Assembly (NCBI RefSeq): GCF_900453105.1
Contig: NZ_UGPW01000001.1
Location: forward strand, 1,984,001 to 2,048,000
Direction of reading: 5' to 3'
Length of the DNA stretch: 64,000 nucleotides
Source: Moraxella ovis
GTDB taxonomy: Bacteria; Pseudomonadota; Gammaproteobacteria; Pseudomonadales; Moraxellaceae
Position numbers and translations under genes: made by a program. The notes below the pieces were generated by a model. The model had not been told where the DNA came from and searched no databases. It worked only from the letters and a program-made list of their open reading frames with translations. Below are positions 18,237-27,251 of this stretch, in pieces (within the stretch, counting starts at the first letter, position 1; every line of letters begins with the position of its first letter).

Positions 18237-20460
18237 TCATTTTATATGCTGCAAACGAAGCTTATCCGCTAAAGCCTGGTAAGTTGATTTCACTGCTATA
18301 ATATCCCCCTTTGATAGGGAGCTGAATTTTTGGTGGCTCTCTTGCCCGGCCATCTCATGTCCAAAAATTGCCATAATAATTGCCTCATCTACGCCTGATT
18401 CATGCAAGAATTTTTGCCCAAGATGGCGAAGCCAATCGGTTTTAAAAGCGAAATAAGTCTTCAGTGTATCCATGATAAATTTGGGGGAGATGGCAGTCAT
18501 TTTTCCCTTGCCATTATAATAATTGAGAAGAGGCCTGCGGGAGTTCAATATATCACCAATATCATTGCCAAGGTTAGGATTTAACTTTCTTTATTTGGCA
18601 TCAAACTCCTCCAGGTATTGTACAAAGTCCTCAATGGCGCTTTTCAAGAACGTGCAAACAGGCACAAGCCTTTGAGCCTCAGAACCAGCGCGTTCTTCTT
18701 TATCTTGAATCCAAGCAAGCCCAAAATCCAAATTGAATTGATTGAGGAATCCTGGCGCACCTTCTACAGAGCGCACGGAAGTCAACAGTAAGCATATGTG
18801 CCATAGCCATAGATTGTACAGATTAAACTTATCAATATAATTAGAGGCTTGGATAACTTGCGCGCGCAAATGAAATAAAAATTTTTCAACCAATGAGAAG
18901 CTGGGAGTGCTCTGACTACCAATGTGATAACTTTGGTATAGCGCGTAGACCTGAAAATGATCTTGGTCACCTACTAAAGAAGAGTGGTTGTTTTTGAGGA
19001 TGTTAATGGCCCTTCTGTAAAGACTGACAATATTACCGATATCGTTAGAGCTGTACCAAATATCGGCACGCTTACGTTCATTTCTACCTGTAACAATGGT
19101 AGCAATCTGGCTATTGGTCAATGTACAAGCAAGTGTGGTGTAAAGTATTTTTTCGATTCGGTTGAGACTAAGGTAGGGGAGATGCAACTCACTCTTTACC
19201 TGTGCGATTACCGTCGATATAGTATTAGAGTCAGGCAAGGTTTTATTTGGATTTGCTAGTGCTTCATACAGTTTTTTTGGCAGTGGGATATTAACTGGCT
19301 CCAATCTGTTGGCAAGTGCAAGACGGATATTCTTACTCTTAATTTTTAGTGTTGTTATATTAAGATTGATGATGAAATATAATTTATCACTTTGAAGATC
19401 AACCTTTATTATTTGTTTTTTATTGCGGCCAATGCTTCTGTTAACAATCTGACATTGCGACCTGTATACACTGAAAGCAGTATAAAAACGATAGCACTAT
19501 GGTGTTTATCATTTGTAGGGGTTCTATTCAGATACTCCCAAAGCTTCGACAGAACATTGCGTGCTACAAATAGCGGCAAGATTCTTGGGTTGGAGATGAT
19601 AAGCATCTCATTTTTATTGGCATGTGTATATTTACTTTTGGTTCGCTTGTACAATTGAATGCTTGCAAATTTTTTCAGCCTCCTGTATGGAAGCCTGCTC
19701 CAATTGGACAAATGCTGGAGGCTCATCAAGACCAAAAGCGGCAACATCAAAGGCGGAATTATTGGAAAAAAATCTTGCTTCTTGCAAGTGATCACCATCA
19801 TCATCTGTATGGTGAAAAGTGGTAATAGGCCGTATTTTATTGGAGCGAGAGACAATGTTTCGTGTAATTTTTTTCTTTGGTGATATGCAAATTCTATTGT
19901 CCGGCACATACCCTGGAATTTCGATGTGAGTAAGGAGTCGTATTCTTTAGAGATTACATCTTTTGTCTTTTGAAAACTTAAAAACGTCTCCTCGAGGGTG
20001 TCACCCTGTAGTTCGTAACACAACATGTTCCATAATCTATGGTAATCCTGCGTACTATCCATAAGTTTTCGAGATTCGGTAGCTGTCTCGATGATGCGTT
20101 GAGGGAGGTCGTGAGAAGCAAAGTAAAGCAATAAATGACATAATTTCGATATCCATACCCATTCTAGAGATGGGCTTTTATGGTTTAAAGGGGATAATCG
20201 ATATGTGCTTGCTAGGAATATAGACACGACATAATCATCGTGCGTCATTTTACGTTCTTTTTTGTACGCGTTAAAGATATCGCATAAAATTGATTGGCTC
20301 AAGAAAATGGGGTCATCATTCTTAAGGGGGATGCAAATCCCCATGAATTCGACATTAGTCAGGGAGGCAAGCGCCAAAAAATTTCCCGTAATAAGTAAGC
20401 GTGACTATTGTTATTGGGCAATAAATGAGCCAATGCTAATCGGATATCATGCTCATTCAT
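18237..20460 (-). pseudogene. Second large tyrosine recombinase-like protein, two frameshifts and one in-frame stop
   Basis: The start is ATG at 20460 with GAGGAG upstream (MNEHDIRLALAHLLPNNN). The frame breaks in A6 at 20376-20381 (plus strand) and resumes to 19409. It breaks again in T6 at 19416-19421, and sequence in the new frame continues without a stop into the region read from 19304. A TAA at 18593-18591 interrupts it in frame, and the same frame continues to 18237. Recognisable parts are VYTGRNVRLLTEAL and LLTSVRSVEGAP (Arg-box-like), NIPLPKKLYEAL, and DWLRHLGQKFLHESGVDEAIIMAIFGHE (His and Gly-His region). About 740 codons in all. As it stands it cannot make full-length protein. Confidence 0.65.
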
Positions 20461-20970
20461 GTAGACTCTCCTCAATAAGATCAGCAAAGGTAGGCATGGG
20501 GATGTTCTTTGGGGCTTTGGCTAGATAGTAATCCCAGCTTTTCCTGCTAATATTTTTTTGATTAAAATTTTTTGAATGGTGGGCTTACCACCGAGTGTAT
20601 CAATAACTGTACCAGAGGGGCATTCGGACAGTAATTTTGGGAAGATGTGCAAACTAACATTTGACACAAGAAACACATCAAACAAATGATTCCAAGCCTT
20701 CTTATTGACTTCGTTATCGCTAAGCGTTACTTCCTTGACGTAGATTCTATCCCCATTCTTTATTTTTAGGCAGGATGAAAAATTGGTATAGAAGTAATAG
20801 CGACCCTCTCGGTGAACTACTTCGATATAGGAAGTGTCAGAGGTGGAGAGTGGTAGATTGGCAGAATTTTCACATACAAATTGATAGCACTTTTTTGCAT
20901 GTTGATGGACTATCAGATTGTCGTGGACAATTATCGATTTGACGTGCGTTTTTTTGTTAGCGGGTTTCAT
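20453..20970 (-). pseudogene. First gene of the recombinase cluster, unknown function, frameshifted near its end
   Basis: The frame is open from 21045; the ATG at 20970 (MKPANKKTHVKS) is an equally plausible start and neither has a clear ribosome binding site. The frame stops at 20521. A one-base change in T4 at 20539-20542 (plus strand) extends it through SWDYYLAKAPKNIPMPTFAD to a TGA at 20453 that overlaps the next start (ATGAATGA), so the extended version is likely original. No domain recognised. Being promoter-proximal, it may be a regulator or DNA-binding partner. Confidence 0.5.
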
Positions 20971-21152
20971 TTTTTGTGCGCAATTAAAATTAGGTTGGTA
21001 TAATTTTACCCTAAATTTAGGGTGTCTGCAAAGACACAAAATCAAATAAATTATGTATCAGTAAATGAAAATATATTAAAAAAATTCCATCAAAATCCTT
21101 TAAAATACTAGCTTTACATATAATATAGGTTTATATAATTTAGGTGGCTGAC

Positions 21153-21198
21153 ATTGCCAAGGTTGGGGTCGCGAGTTCGAATCTCGTTTCCCGCTCCA
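21153..21198 (+). other. Attachment-site copy 1: 3' half of tRNA-Gly(GCC)
   Basis: 46 bases from the anticodon loop (TTGCCAA) through the T arm (GAGTTCGAATCTC) and acceptor strand to CCA, identical to 43437-43482. The 5' half of the tRNA is absent, so this is not a functional gene but an att site left by integration at a tRNA 3' end. It forms the left border of the 22-kb catabolic island and the right border of whatever lies to the left. Confidence 0.85.
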
Positions 21199-21204
21199 AA
21201 TTCT

Positions 21205-21237
21205 AAAAAGCCTAAATCGATAGATTTAGGCTTTTTT
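21205..21237 (+). terminator. Rho-independent terminator downstream of tRNA-Gly fragment 1
   Basis: AAAAAGCCTAAATC, a short loop, GATTTAGGCTTTTTT. The same hairpin with loop changes follows the second fragment at 43489-43521, so the terminator of the original tRNA gene travelled with the att sequence. Otherwise 21046-21412 holds only AT-rich sequence upstream of the recombinase cluster and no gene. Confidence 0.8.
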
Positions 21238-21412
21238 ATTGTTTAAATTCAATAGGTTATAATAAAAATTTATTTATAAAAAATTACTCAGGGAAAGAGA
21301 GGCGATTCGTGCTTAGAGCTTTGCGTGACCAAAACATGACCATCGTGAAAATTTCATATTTTTTAAAAAGCCTGAATTGACACCAACTCTCATTTTTCAT
21401 TTCGCCTATTTT

Positions 21413-21628
21413 TTATTCATTCTCATCATCTTTTTCATAGATAATGATGTCTCCCGGTGTGCAGTCTAACAACTTGCAAAGCTTATTCAGAGATTCAAAA
21501 TCTATACGAGTCACTTCGTTGTTGTACATTCTATACAATGTAGATCGTCCTAATTTTGACATTCGATCTGCATCGGCTACTCGTATGCCTTTTTGGGCAA
21601 ATAAAACTGGTAAATTAAGCTTAATCAT
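21413..21628 (-). CDS. Cro/Xre-type repressor of the island
   Basis: 71 residues with a Cro/C1-type helix-turn-helix (ADRMSKLGRSTLYRMYNNE) and the frequent ending of this group (KLLDCTPGDIIIYE). It is divergent from the excisionase-like gene, with a 12-bp dyad operator between them. This is the usual repressor-excisionase-integrase arrangement next to an att site. It probably represses the integration module and itself. Confidence 0.75.
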   Translation of the reverse strand: MIKLNLPVLFAQKGIRVADADRMSKLGRSTLYRMYNNEVTRIDFESLNKLCKLLDCTPGDIIIYEKDDENE

Positions 21629-21687
21629 CAAAAAAATCCTATAAATGATAAAAAAATAATTTCAAATGATAATTTTATAAGATATAA

Positions 21688-21718
21688 TCATTAGTGATAA
21701 CAAAGATATCACTAATGA
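21688..21718. promoter_or_regulatory. Operator-like perfect dyad between repressor and excisionase genes
   Basis: TCATTAGTGATA and TATCACTAATGA form a perfect 12-bp inverted repeat with a 7-base spacer in the divergent intergenic region. It lies 27 bases before the excisionase start and is a good candidate for the binding site of the adjacent Xre repressor. Confidence 0.65.
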
Positions 21719-21745
21719 AAACTTTATCTCAAATGGAGAGTTATT

Positions 21746-21961
21746 ATGACACAAACCTACCTCACAACTCAAGAGCTTTCCCATCGCATCAAGTATGATG
21801 AGAGAACCATTCGTAACCAATTAAAAGACAGTGTTTTGCTTGAAGGTGTGCATTACATACGTCCCTTTGGCGGTCGTAAAATCCTGTACATCTGGGAGCG
21901 AATCGAAAAAGACATGGCGGAGCATTTCAATCATTCTTCACTTTGTATGGCATTACAGTAA
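21746..21961 (+). CDS. Excisionase-like DNA-binding protein
   Basis: 71 residues preceded by GGAGAG. MTQTYLTTQELSHRIKYDERTIRNQL is a MerR/excisionase-like winged helix start, and HYIRPFGGRKILYIWERIE is the usual wing of small phage and island Xis proteins. It is encoded 12 bases before the integrase in the same direction. It should direct excision of the island, but the integrase it would serve is truncated. Confidence 0.65.
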   Translation: MTQTYLTTQELSHRIKYDERTIRNQLKDSVLLEGVHYIRPFGGRKILYIWERIEKDMAEHFNHSSLCMALQ

Positions 21962-21973
21962 TAGGGAGGCACT

Positions 21974-22585
21974 ATGGCTAGTATTAGAACTAGAAAGGGT
22001 AGTTCGTTCCTTTTTATCGATTTTACCTATATGAACACACGCTGCCGAGAAAAAACCAATCTAACCGACACACCTGCCAATCGAAAGAAGCTTGCAAAGA
22101 TTCTAGAGAGAATGGAGGCTGAAATATTGCTTGGCAGTTTTAGTTATGAGCAGTATTTCCCAAAAAGCGACAAGGTTGACTATTTTGAAGAGCTGGGTGA
22201 AAGACGACAAAACTTACAAAGTGGCGCACCACTCTTTGGAGAGTTTGTTTGGCAATGGTTTAATGAAAGGTGTATTGAATGGCGGGCAACTTATCAAGAA
22301 AAGCTTAGAATCGTCATCAATAAGTATTTAATACCTGTCTTTGATAAGCGTGCCATATCAAGAATAGATAGAGCGGATGTGTTGGCGTTTCGTGCTTCTC
22401 TCGCCAAAGTGACCCACAAAACGACCAAACACACCCAGTCAGCTACCAGAATTAACTCAATCATGGCAACTTTGTACATGATACTAAAAGAAGTGTCAAA
22501 ACGCTATAACTTTGACAATCCTTGTGAGGATATTAAGCAATTAAAGACACCGAAATCACTGTACCGGTACACTTATTACAGCTGA
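21974..22585 (+). pseudogene. Island tyrosine integrase, cut at the 12-bp palindrome (catalytic domain missing)
   Basis: The N-terminal arm-binding domain of the DUF3596 kind (ASIRTRKGSSFLFIDFTYMN) and the SAM-like core-binding domain (about residues 85-195) are intact. After KTPKS, where relatives continue into the linker and the catalytic R-H-R-Y domain, the sequence enters TGTACCGGTACA and stops within a few codons. The catalytic domain is absent from the rest of the window, so the island cannot excise by itself. The gene is 125 bp inside a run of island genes right next to att copy 1, the expected location. Confidence 0.8.
22560..22571. repeat. 12-bp palindrome TGTACCGGTACA, site C
   Basis: An exact copy at the exact end of integrase homology. 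The other side leads within about 50 bases into the end of catD, so this palindrome is the joint between the integration module and the catabolic operon. Confidence 0.9.
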
Positions 22586-22624
22586 ACTTTGCTACGCTAA
22601 TTAACCCACCCAGCCTTAATTAAT

Positions 22625-23395
22625 TCAAAAATTCTTAATAATCTGATTAAATGCCTCTGCTTTCTCCACATTAGCGATATGTGAAGCCTCAATGATGGCA
22701 AGTGTAGCGTTGGGAGCATGCTCCACAATAAATTCACCATCTGCCACAGTGGTTACAGGGTCGGCACTGCCCGCAATGACTAACATCGGTACTTGCGAAT
22801 TTTTCAAGTCATCACGCAAATCGGCAATCGCCAATGCCTCACAACAGTTAGCATAACCCTCTTTGTCTCCTTTGGCAAGATTTTGGCTAAGATTTTTGAC
22901 AACCTCAGGGTTGTTTTTGACAAAATCATCAGTAAACCATCTACCAGACGCGGTATCAGCTATGCCTTGTAAACCATTGACACGCACACTTTCTGCTCGC
23001 TCCTGCCAAGCGGTTTGGTTACCAATTTTAGCAGCGGTATTGGAGACAATGATTTTATCAAAGTAACTCGGGCAATGAATGGCAAGCCAAATACCCGTCA
23101 AGCCCCCCATAGAAATACCACAAAAATTTGCTTTTTTAACATCAAGATAATCCAGTAAATCTACTACATCTTGCCCAAGTTGTGCTATGGTATAGCTCCC
23201 CTCTGGTGTGGAGCTGTCACCATGTCCACGTGTGTCGTAGCAGATGATAAAAAAGTCTGTTTTTAGAGCATCAATTTGCGCTTGCCACATTGTGTGATTT
23301 GTTCCAAGCGAATTAGAAAAAATCAAGGCAGGCTTTATCTTATCGCCAAAAGTTTGGTAATTTAAACTTACTTCGTTATTAGTAAAAATGGACAT
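22625..23395 (-). CDS. catD: 3-oxoadipate enol-lactonase
   Basis: Alpha/beta-hydrolase of about 256 residues that converts beta-ketoadipate enol-lactone to beta-ketoadipate. It shows the nucleophile elbow GISMGG, the Asp region (VIAGSADPVTTV) and the catalytic His (ASHIANVEKAEAFN). The start is ATG at 23395 behind GAGGGG, directly after the catF stop, so the two are coupled. It is the last gene of the operon; no terminator is visible before the palindrome at 22560. It could equally be named pcaD, but the linked catBCA favours cat. Confidence 0.9.
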   Translation of the reverse strand: MSIFTNNEVSLNYQTFGDKIKPALIFSNSLGTNHTMWQAQIDALKTDFFIICYDTRGHGDSSTPEGSYTIAQLGQDVVDLLDYLDVKKANFCGISMGGLTGIWLAIHCPSYFDKIIVSNTAAKIGNQTAWQERAESVRVNGLQGIADTASGRWFTDDFVKNNPEVVKNLSQNLAKGDKEGYANCCEALAIADLRDDLKNSQVPMLVIAGSADPVTTVADGEFIVEHAPNATLAIIEASHIANVEKAEAFNQIIKNF

Positions 23396-23396
23396 A

Positions 23397-24611
23397 TCAC
23401 AACCCCTCAACTCGCTCAATAATCAATGCTATCCCTTGGCCTACCCCAATGCACATACTACATAAGGCATACTTACCGCCTGTTTTTTCAAGCTGATTAA
23501 TAGCGGTTGTTACCAGTCTTGCCCCTGACGCACCTAATGGGTGCCCTAAGGCAATCGCACCGCCATTGGGATTGACACGACTGTCATCATCATCCAAACC
23601 CAGCTCACGAGTACAGGCTAGGGCTTGGGCAGCAAAAGCCTCGTTAAGCTCAATAACATCCATATCATCAAGACTAAGCTCGGTCATGGCAAGTAGTTTT
23701 TTAATGGCCGAAGCAGGAGCAAAACCCATAATGCGTGGCTCAATGCCGACTGTGGTGCTGGTGATGATTTTGGCTCGTGGGGTCAAGCCAAACTTTGCCA
23801 CCGCTTCATCAGAGGCGATAAATACCGCACTTGCTCCGTCATTGATGCCTGAGGCGTTGCCAGCCGTTACCGTACCGTCTGCTTTGACGACTGGTTTTAG
23901 CTTCGCCAACACTTCAAGGCTGGTTTCTCTTGGATGTTCGTCTTTATTTACAATAATCGGTTCGCCTTTTTTTGGTACAATCGTAACAGGGACGATTTCT
24001 TTGTCAAAAAAGCCATTGTCTTGGGCGATTTTGGTTAAAGTTTGGCTGCGCAAGGCAAATTTGTCTTGGTCGGTGCGAAAGATGTTAAATTGCTCGGCGA
24101 CATTTTCCGCCGTCTGTGGCATGGTGTCCACGCCGTACAGCTCTTTTAATTTGGGGTTGATAAACCGCCAGCCCATCGTGGTATCCTCGATTTTTTGGGT
24201 GCGGTCGTAAGCGTTTTCAGCTTTACCCATCACAAAAGGAGCTCGGCTCATGCTCTCCACACCACCTGCGATGATTAAATCCGATTCGCCTGATTTAATC
24301 GCACGGCTCGCCATCGCCACTGCGTCCAATGACGAACCACACAAGCGGTTAATGGTGGTGGCTGGCACTTGTACAGGCAAGCCTGCAAGCAGTGCCGACA
24401 TACGCCCCACATTGCGGTTATCCTCGCCTGCTTGGTTGGCACAACCAAAAATCACATCGTCAACCTGACCAAAATCCACATTGACATTACGTTCCATAAT
24501 TGCCTTAATAACAGTCGCCCCTAAGTCATCAGCACGAATGCCTGATAAGATCCCACCATACCTCCCAAATGGCGTGCGAATGGCATCAATGATATAAGCA
24601 TTTTGCATCAT
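23397..24611 (-). CDS. catF: 3-oxoadipyl-CoA thiolase
   Basis: 404 residues. It cleaves beta-ketoadipyl-CoA to succinyl-CoA and acetyl-CoA, the last step of the pathway. It has the active-site Cys (NRLCGSSLDAVAMA), the conserved ALGHPLGASGAR block with the His, and the C-terminal Cys block (YALCSMCIGVGQGIA). The length is typical. The gene follows catJ by 23 bases with GGAG-type sequence before ATGATG. Confidence 0.93.
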   Translation of the reverse strand: MMQNAYIIDAIRTPFGRYGGILSGIRADDLGATVIKAIMERNVNVDFGQVDDVIFGCANQAGEDNRNVGRMSALLAGLPVQVPATTINRLCGSSLDAVAMASRAIKSGESDLIIAGGVESMSRAPFVMGKAENAYDRTQKIEDTTMGWRFINPKLKELYGVDTMPQTAENVAEQFNIFRTDQDKFALRSQTLTKIAQDNGFFDKEIVPVTIVPKKGEPIIVNKDEHPRETSLEVLAKLKPVVKADGTVTAGNASGINDGASAVFIASDEAVAKFGLTPRAKIITSTTVGIEPRIMGFAPASAIKKLLAMTELSLDDMDVIELNEAFAAQALACTRELGLDDDDSRVNPNGGAIALGHPLGASGARLVTTAINQLEKTGGKYALCSMCIGVGQGIALIIERVEGL

Positions 24612-24634
24612 AATTCTCCTTAATTCTTATGTTT

Positions 24635-25285
24635 TTAAACGGTCGCATCAATAAGGCTTGCCCCTGTGAATCGTTGCAACTCCTCAAAATCCAAACCACC
24701 AATTTTTTCAATGACTTTTAGCCCCTCTGATGTAACATCTATTACGCATAGGTCGGTGTAGATTCTATCCACGCATTTCTTGCCCGTTACTGGATAAGTG
24801 AGATTTTTGACGATTTTAGGGTCTCCGTTTTTGGTCGTATGTTCGGTCGCAACAAACACCTGTTTTGCTCCCACTGCCAAATCCATCGCTCCGCCCACCG
24901 CAGGAATAGCATCGCTCTCACCTGTGTGCCAGTTGGCAAGGTCGCCATCTTCATCAACTTGAAAAGCTCCCAATACGCAAATATCTAAATGACCGCCACG
25001 CATCATTGTAAAAGAATCGCCGTGATGAAAAAATGATCCGCCTGTTAGCATAGTAACAAATTCTTTGCCAGCATTGATAAGCTCTGGATCCTCTTGTCCT
25101 GTTTCTGGTGGCGGGCCAAAGGCAAGCAGACCATTTTCAGAATGTAAAAAAATCTCTTTATCTTTGGGTAAGTGACTAGCCACTTTGGTTGGCAATCCTA
25201 TACCCAGATTGACATACGCCCCTTCTGGAATGTCTTTGGCGATACGGCTTGCGATTTGGTCTCGGCTTAGTTTTTGATAAGTCAT
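24635..25285 (-). CDS. catJ: 3-oxoacid (3-oxoadipate) CoA-transferase subunit B
   Basis: 216 residues with the family-I CoA-transferase beta-subunit motif around the catalytic Glu (FLHSENGLLAFGP) and the glycine-rich GAMDLAVGAKQ segment. Together with the alpha subunit it moves CoA from succinyl-CoA to beta-ketoadipate. It is 10 bases downstream of catI. It is intact, but its partner is frameshifted in this sequence. Confidence 0.92.
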   Translation of the reverse strand: MTYQKLSRDQIASRIAKDIPEGAYVNLGIGLPTKVASHLPKDKEIFLHSENGLLAFGPPPETGQEDPELINAGKEFVTMLTGGSFFHHGDSFTMMRGGHLDICVLGAFQVDEDGDLANWHTGESDAIPAVGGAMDLAVGAKQVFVATEHTTKNGDPKIVKNLTYPVTGKKCVDRIYTDLCVIDVTSEGLKVIEKIGGLDFEELQRFTGASLIDATV

Positions 25286-25295
25286 GTTGCTCCCC

Positions 25296-25992
25296 TTATT
25301 CGTCTGTCATGGCGTGTGTTACGGATTGAAGCTCAACCACATGCTGTACAAAAATCCCCGGTGTTACGATGTGTTCAGGGTCAAGCTCGCCCAGTGCCAC
25401 CACTTCGCCCACCTGAGCGATGGTAACATCGGCCGCCATTGCCATAATCGGACCGAAGTTGCGAGCGGATTTGTTGTACACCAAATTACCCCAACGGTCG
25501 CCTTTATGGGCTTTGATAAGGGCAAAATCGGCTTTGATTGGGTATTCAAGCACATAATCTTTGCCGTCAATGTGGCGAGTTTCTTTACCTTCGGCTAAGA
25601 GCGTACCAAAACCTGTCGGCGTATAAATCGCCCCAAGCCCCATGCCTGATGCCTGATGCCTGAATACGGCAAGCTAGGTTGCCCTGTGGCACAACTTCAA
25701 GCTCAATTTTGCCCGCTCGGTACAGCTCATCAAAAACATAACTGTCGGCTTGGCGTGGGAATGAGCAGATGATTTTTTTGACCGCTGCTGTTTTTAATAG
25801 TCTTGCCAGGCCATAGTCGCCATTGCCTGCGTTGTTGCTGACAATGGTTAAATTTTTGACATTGCAATCGATGAGTGCGTCAATGAGTTCAGCAGGCTGG
25901 CCTGCTGGCCCAAAACCGCCAATTAAAATCGTTGCACCATCTTTGATTTGACTCATCACCTGGGTGAGTGATTGGCTGGATTTATCAATCAT
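25296..25992 (-). pseudogene. catI: 3-oxoadipate CoA-transferase subunit A, frameshifted by an extra 7-bp repeat
   Basis: The first frame (25992-25585) gives the N-terminal 125 residues with the CoA-transferase glycine motif (ILIGGFGPAGQPAELI). The second (25643-25296) gives the rest (GLGAIYTPTGFGTLL and onward). The switch falls in three tandem ATGCCTG units (25642-25662, plus strand). Removing one unit joins the frames perfectly as RIQASGMGLGAIYTPTG, giving about 229 residues, the normal length. As read, the enzyme would be inactive and the pathway blocked at CoA activation of beta-ketoadipate, unless another CoA-transferase substitutes or the repeat number varies. Confidence 0.85.
25642..25662. 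repeat. Heptanucleotide tandem repeat (ATGCCTG)3 inside catI
   Basis: Three exact contiguous copies of ATGCCTG (CAGGCAT on the coding strand). Two copies would keep catI in frame. The unit length is not a multiple of three, so each gain or loss toggles the frame. Confidence 0.9.
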
Positions 25993-26001
25993 TGTTTACT
26001 C

Positions 26002-27207
26002 CTATTTTGTTCTTTCATGAGTTTTTGGTGTTTTGGCTTGTAAAATAAAAAAACCAATCATGCCAAATACAATGCCCCAAAACACCGAACTTAGCCCAAA
26101 TAAGCTCATGCCTGAGGCTGTTACCAAAAAGGTGATTAACGCAGGCTCTTTTTGTTCGCTGTGTTGCATGGCAATGCCAAGGTTGGTCAATAATGCCCCA
26201 AGCAACGCCAAGCCTGCCAGCATGGCGATTAAACTTTTGGGAAGTATGGCAAACAAGCCCACCAAAGAACCTGAAAACACCGCCCCCACCAGATAAAATA
26301 CGCCATTAAACACACCGCCGATGTAACGTTTGCCAGAGTTTTCGTGGCAATCTTTGCCCATGCACAAAGCCGATGTTACCGCCGCCAGCACAATACTAAT
26401 CCCCCCAAACACCGCCACAGCGAGCGACAATAGGCTTGCACTATTGATGATGGGCTGGCTGGATACTTGATAATTATTAAGCTTAATGAGTGCCATTCCA
26501 GGTAAAAATTGCCCTGTTAAATTTAAAATCACCAACGGCAATGTCAAATTAAATACTGCCTGCCACGAGAATTGTGGGGCGATAAATATGGGCTTGGCAA
26601 CACTCAATTCGAAAGCTTGGCTACCATTTATGAGTCCCAATAACCACGCCACCAAAAGCCCTATCAAAAGCACCCACACAATCGCATAACGAGGCGAAAA
26701 GCGTTTGGCAGCCAAAAAACTTGCCAGCATGGCACAGGCTAACATCGGTTCACTGCTAAATGACGAAAACGCTCCCACGCCAAAACCAAACAAAATCCCT
26801 GACATCATACCACCTGCAATGCCCTGCGGAATGCAATGCAATACCTTATCAAAATAGCCACTCATGCCAATGGCAAGGCTAATCACGCCTGCGATGAGAT
26901 ACGCCCCCACCGCTTCATTAAGGCTAATGCTGGGAAAAAGGCTGACCAAAAGTGCCGTTCCAGGGATTGACCAAGCGAGCAAAATCGGCACTTTGTGGCG
27001 TAAAGATAAAAAAATACTGCCAACTGCCGAGCCGATCGACACCGCCCAAATCCATGAAATCATCATGGCATTATCCACGCCTGCCGACTGCCCCACCTGA
27101 ATAAATATCACCAACGGTCCTGCGTAAGAAATCGTTACCGCAAGCAAACCCGCCATCATTGCCGACAAAGAAAAATCTTGCTTAAAATCCCTAAATACGC
27201 TCATCAT
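26002..27207 (-). CDS. benE: Benzoate/proton symporter BenE
   Basis: About 400 residues and some 11-12 hydrophobic segments throughout. The sequence matches the BenE family (SYAGPLVIFIQVGQSAG near the N-terminus, IVLAAVTSALCMGKDCHENS in the C-terminal half). It imports benzoate across the inner membrane. I prefer the ATGATG pair at 27207/27204 behind CGGAG. It lies between benD and catI in the same direction. Confidence 0.9.
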   Translation of the reverse strand: MMSVFRDFKQDFSLSAMMAGLLAVTISYAGPLVIFIQVGQSAGVDNAMMISWIWAVSIGSAVGSIFLSLRHKVPILLAWSIPGTALLVSLFPSISLNEAVGAYLIAGVISLAIGMSGYFDKVLHCIPQGIAGGMMSGILFGFGVGAFSSFSSEPMLACAMLASFLAAKRFSPRYAIVWVLLIGLLVAWLLGLINGSQAFELSVAKPIFIAPQFSWQAVFNLTLPLVILNLTGQFLPGMALIKLNNYQVSSQPIINSASLLSLAVAVFGGISIVLAAVTSALCMGKDCHENSGKRYIGGVFNGVFYLVGAVFSGSLVGLFAILPKSLIAMLAGLALLGALLTNLGIAMQHSEQKEPALITFLVTASGMSLFGLSSVFWGIVFGMIGFFILQAKTPKTHERTK

Positions 27208-27251
27208 CCACACTCCGTGTCAGCCATATTTTTCCAGTGATGGGTAAAAAG

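Noticed and set aside
21141..21198. Intact tRNA gene
   Set aside because: Only the part from the anticodon loop onward is tRNA-like; the 5' half needed for the acceptor and D stems is missing in both copies.
23566..24210. Plus-strand open frame of 214 codons across catF
   Set aside because: It is the mirror of a well-conserved thiolase gene, with no start signal and biased composition.
25642..25662. CRISPR-like or satellite repeat
   Set aside because: Three contiguous 7-mers without spacers inside a coding gene; a simple tandem repeat.
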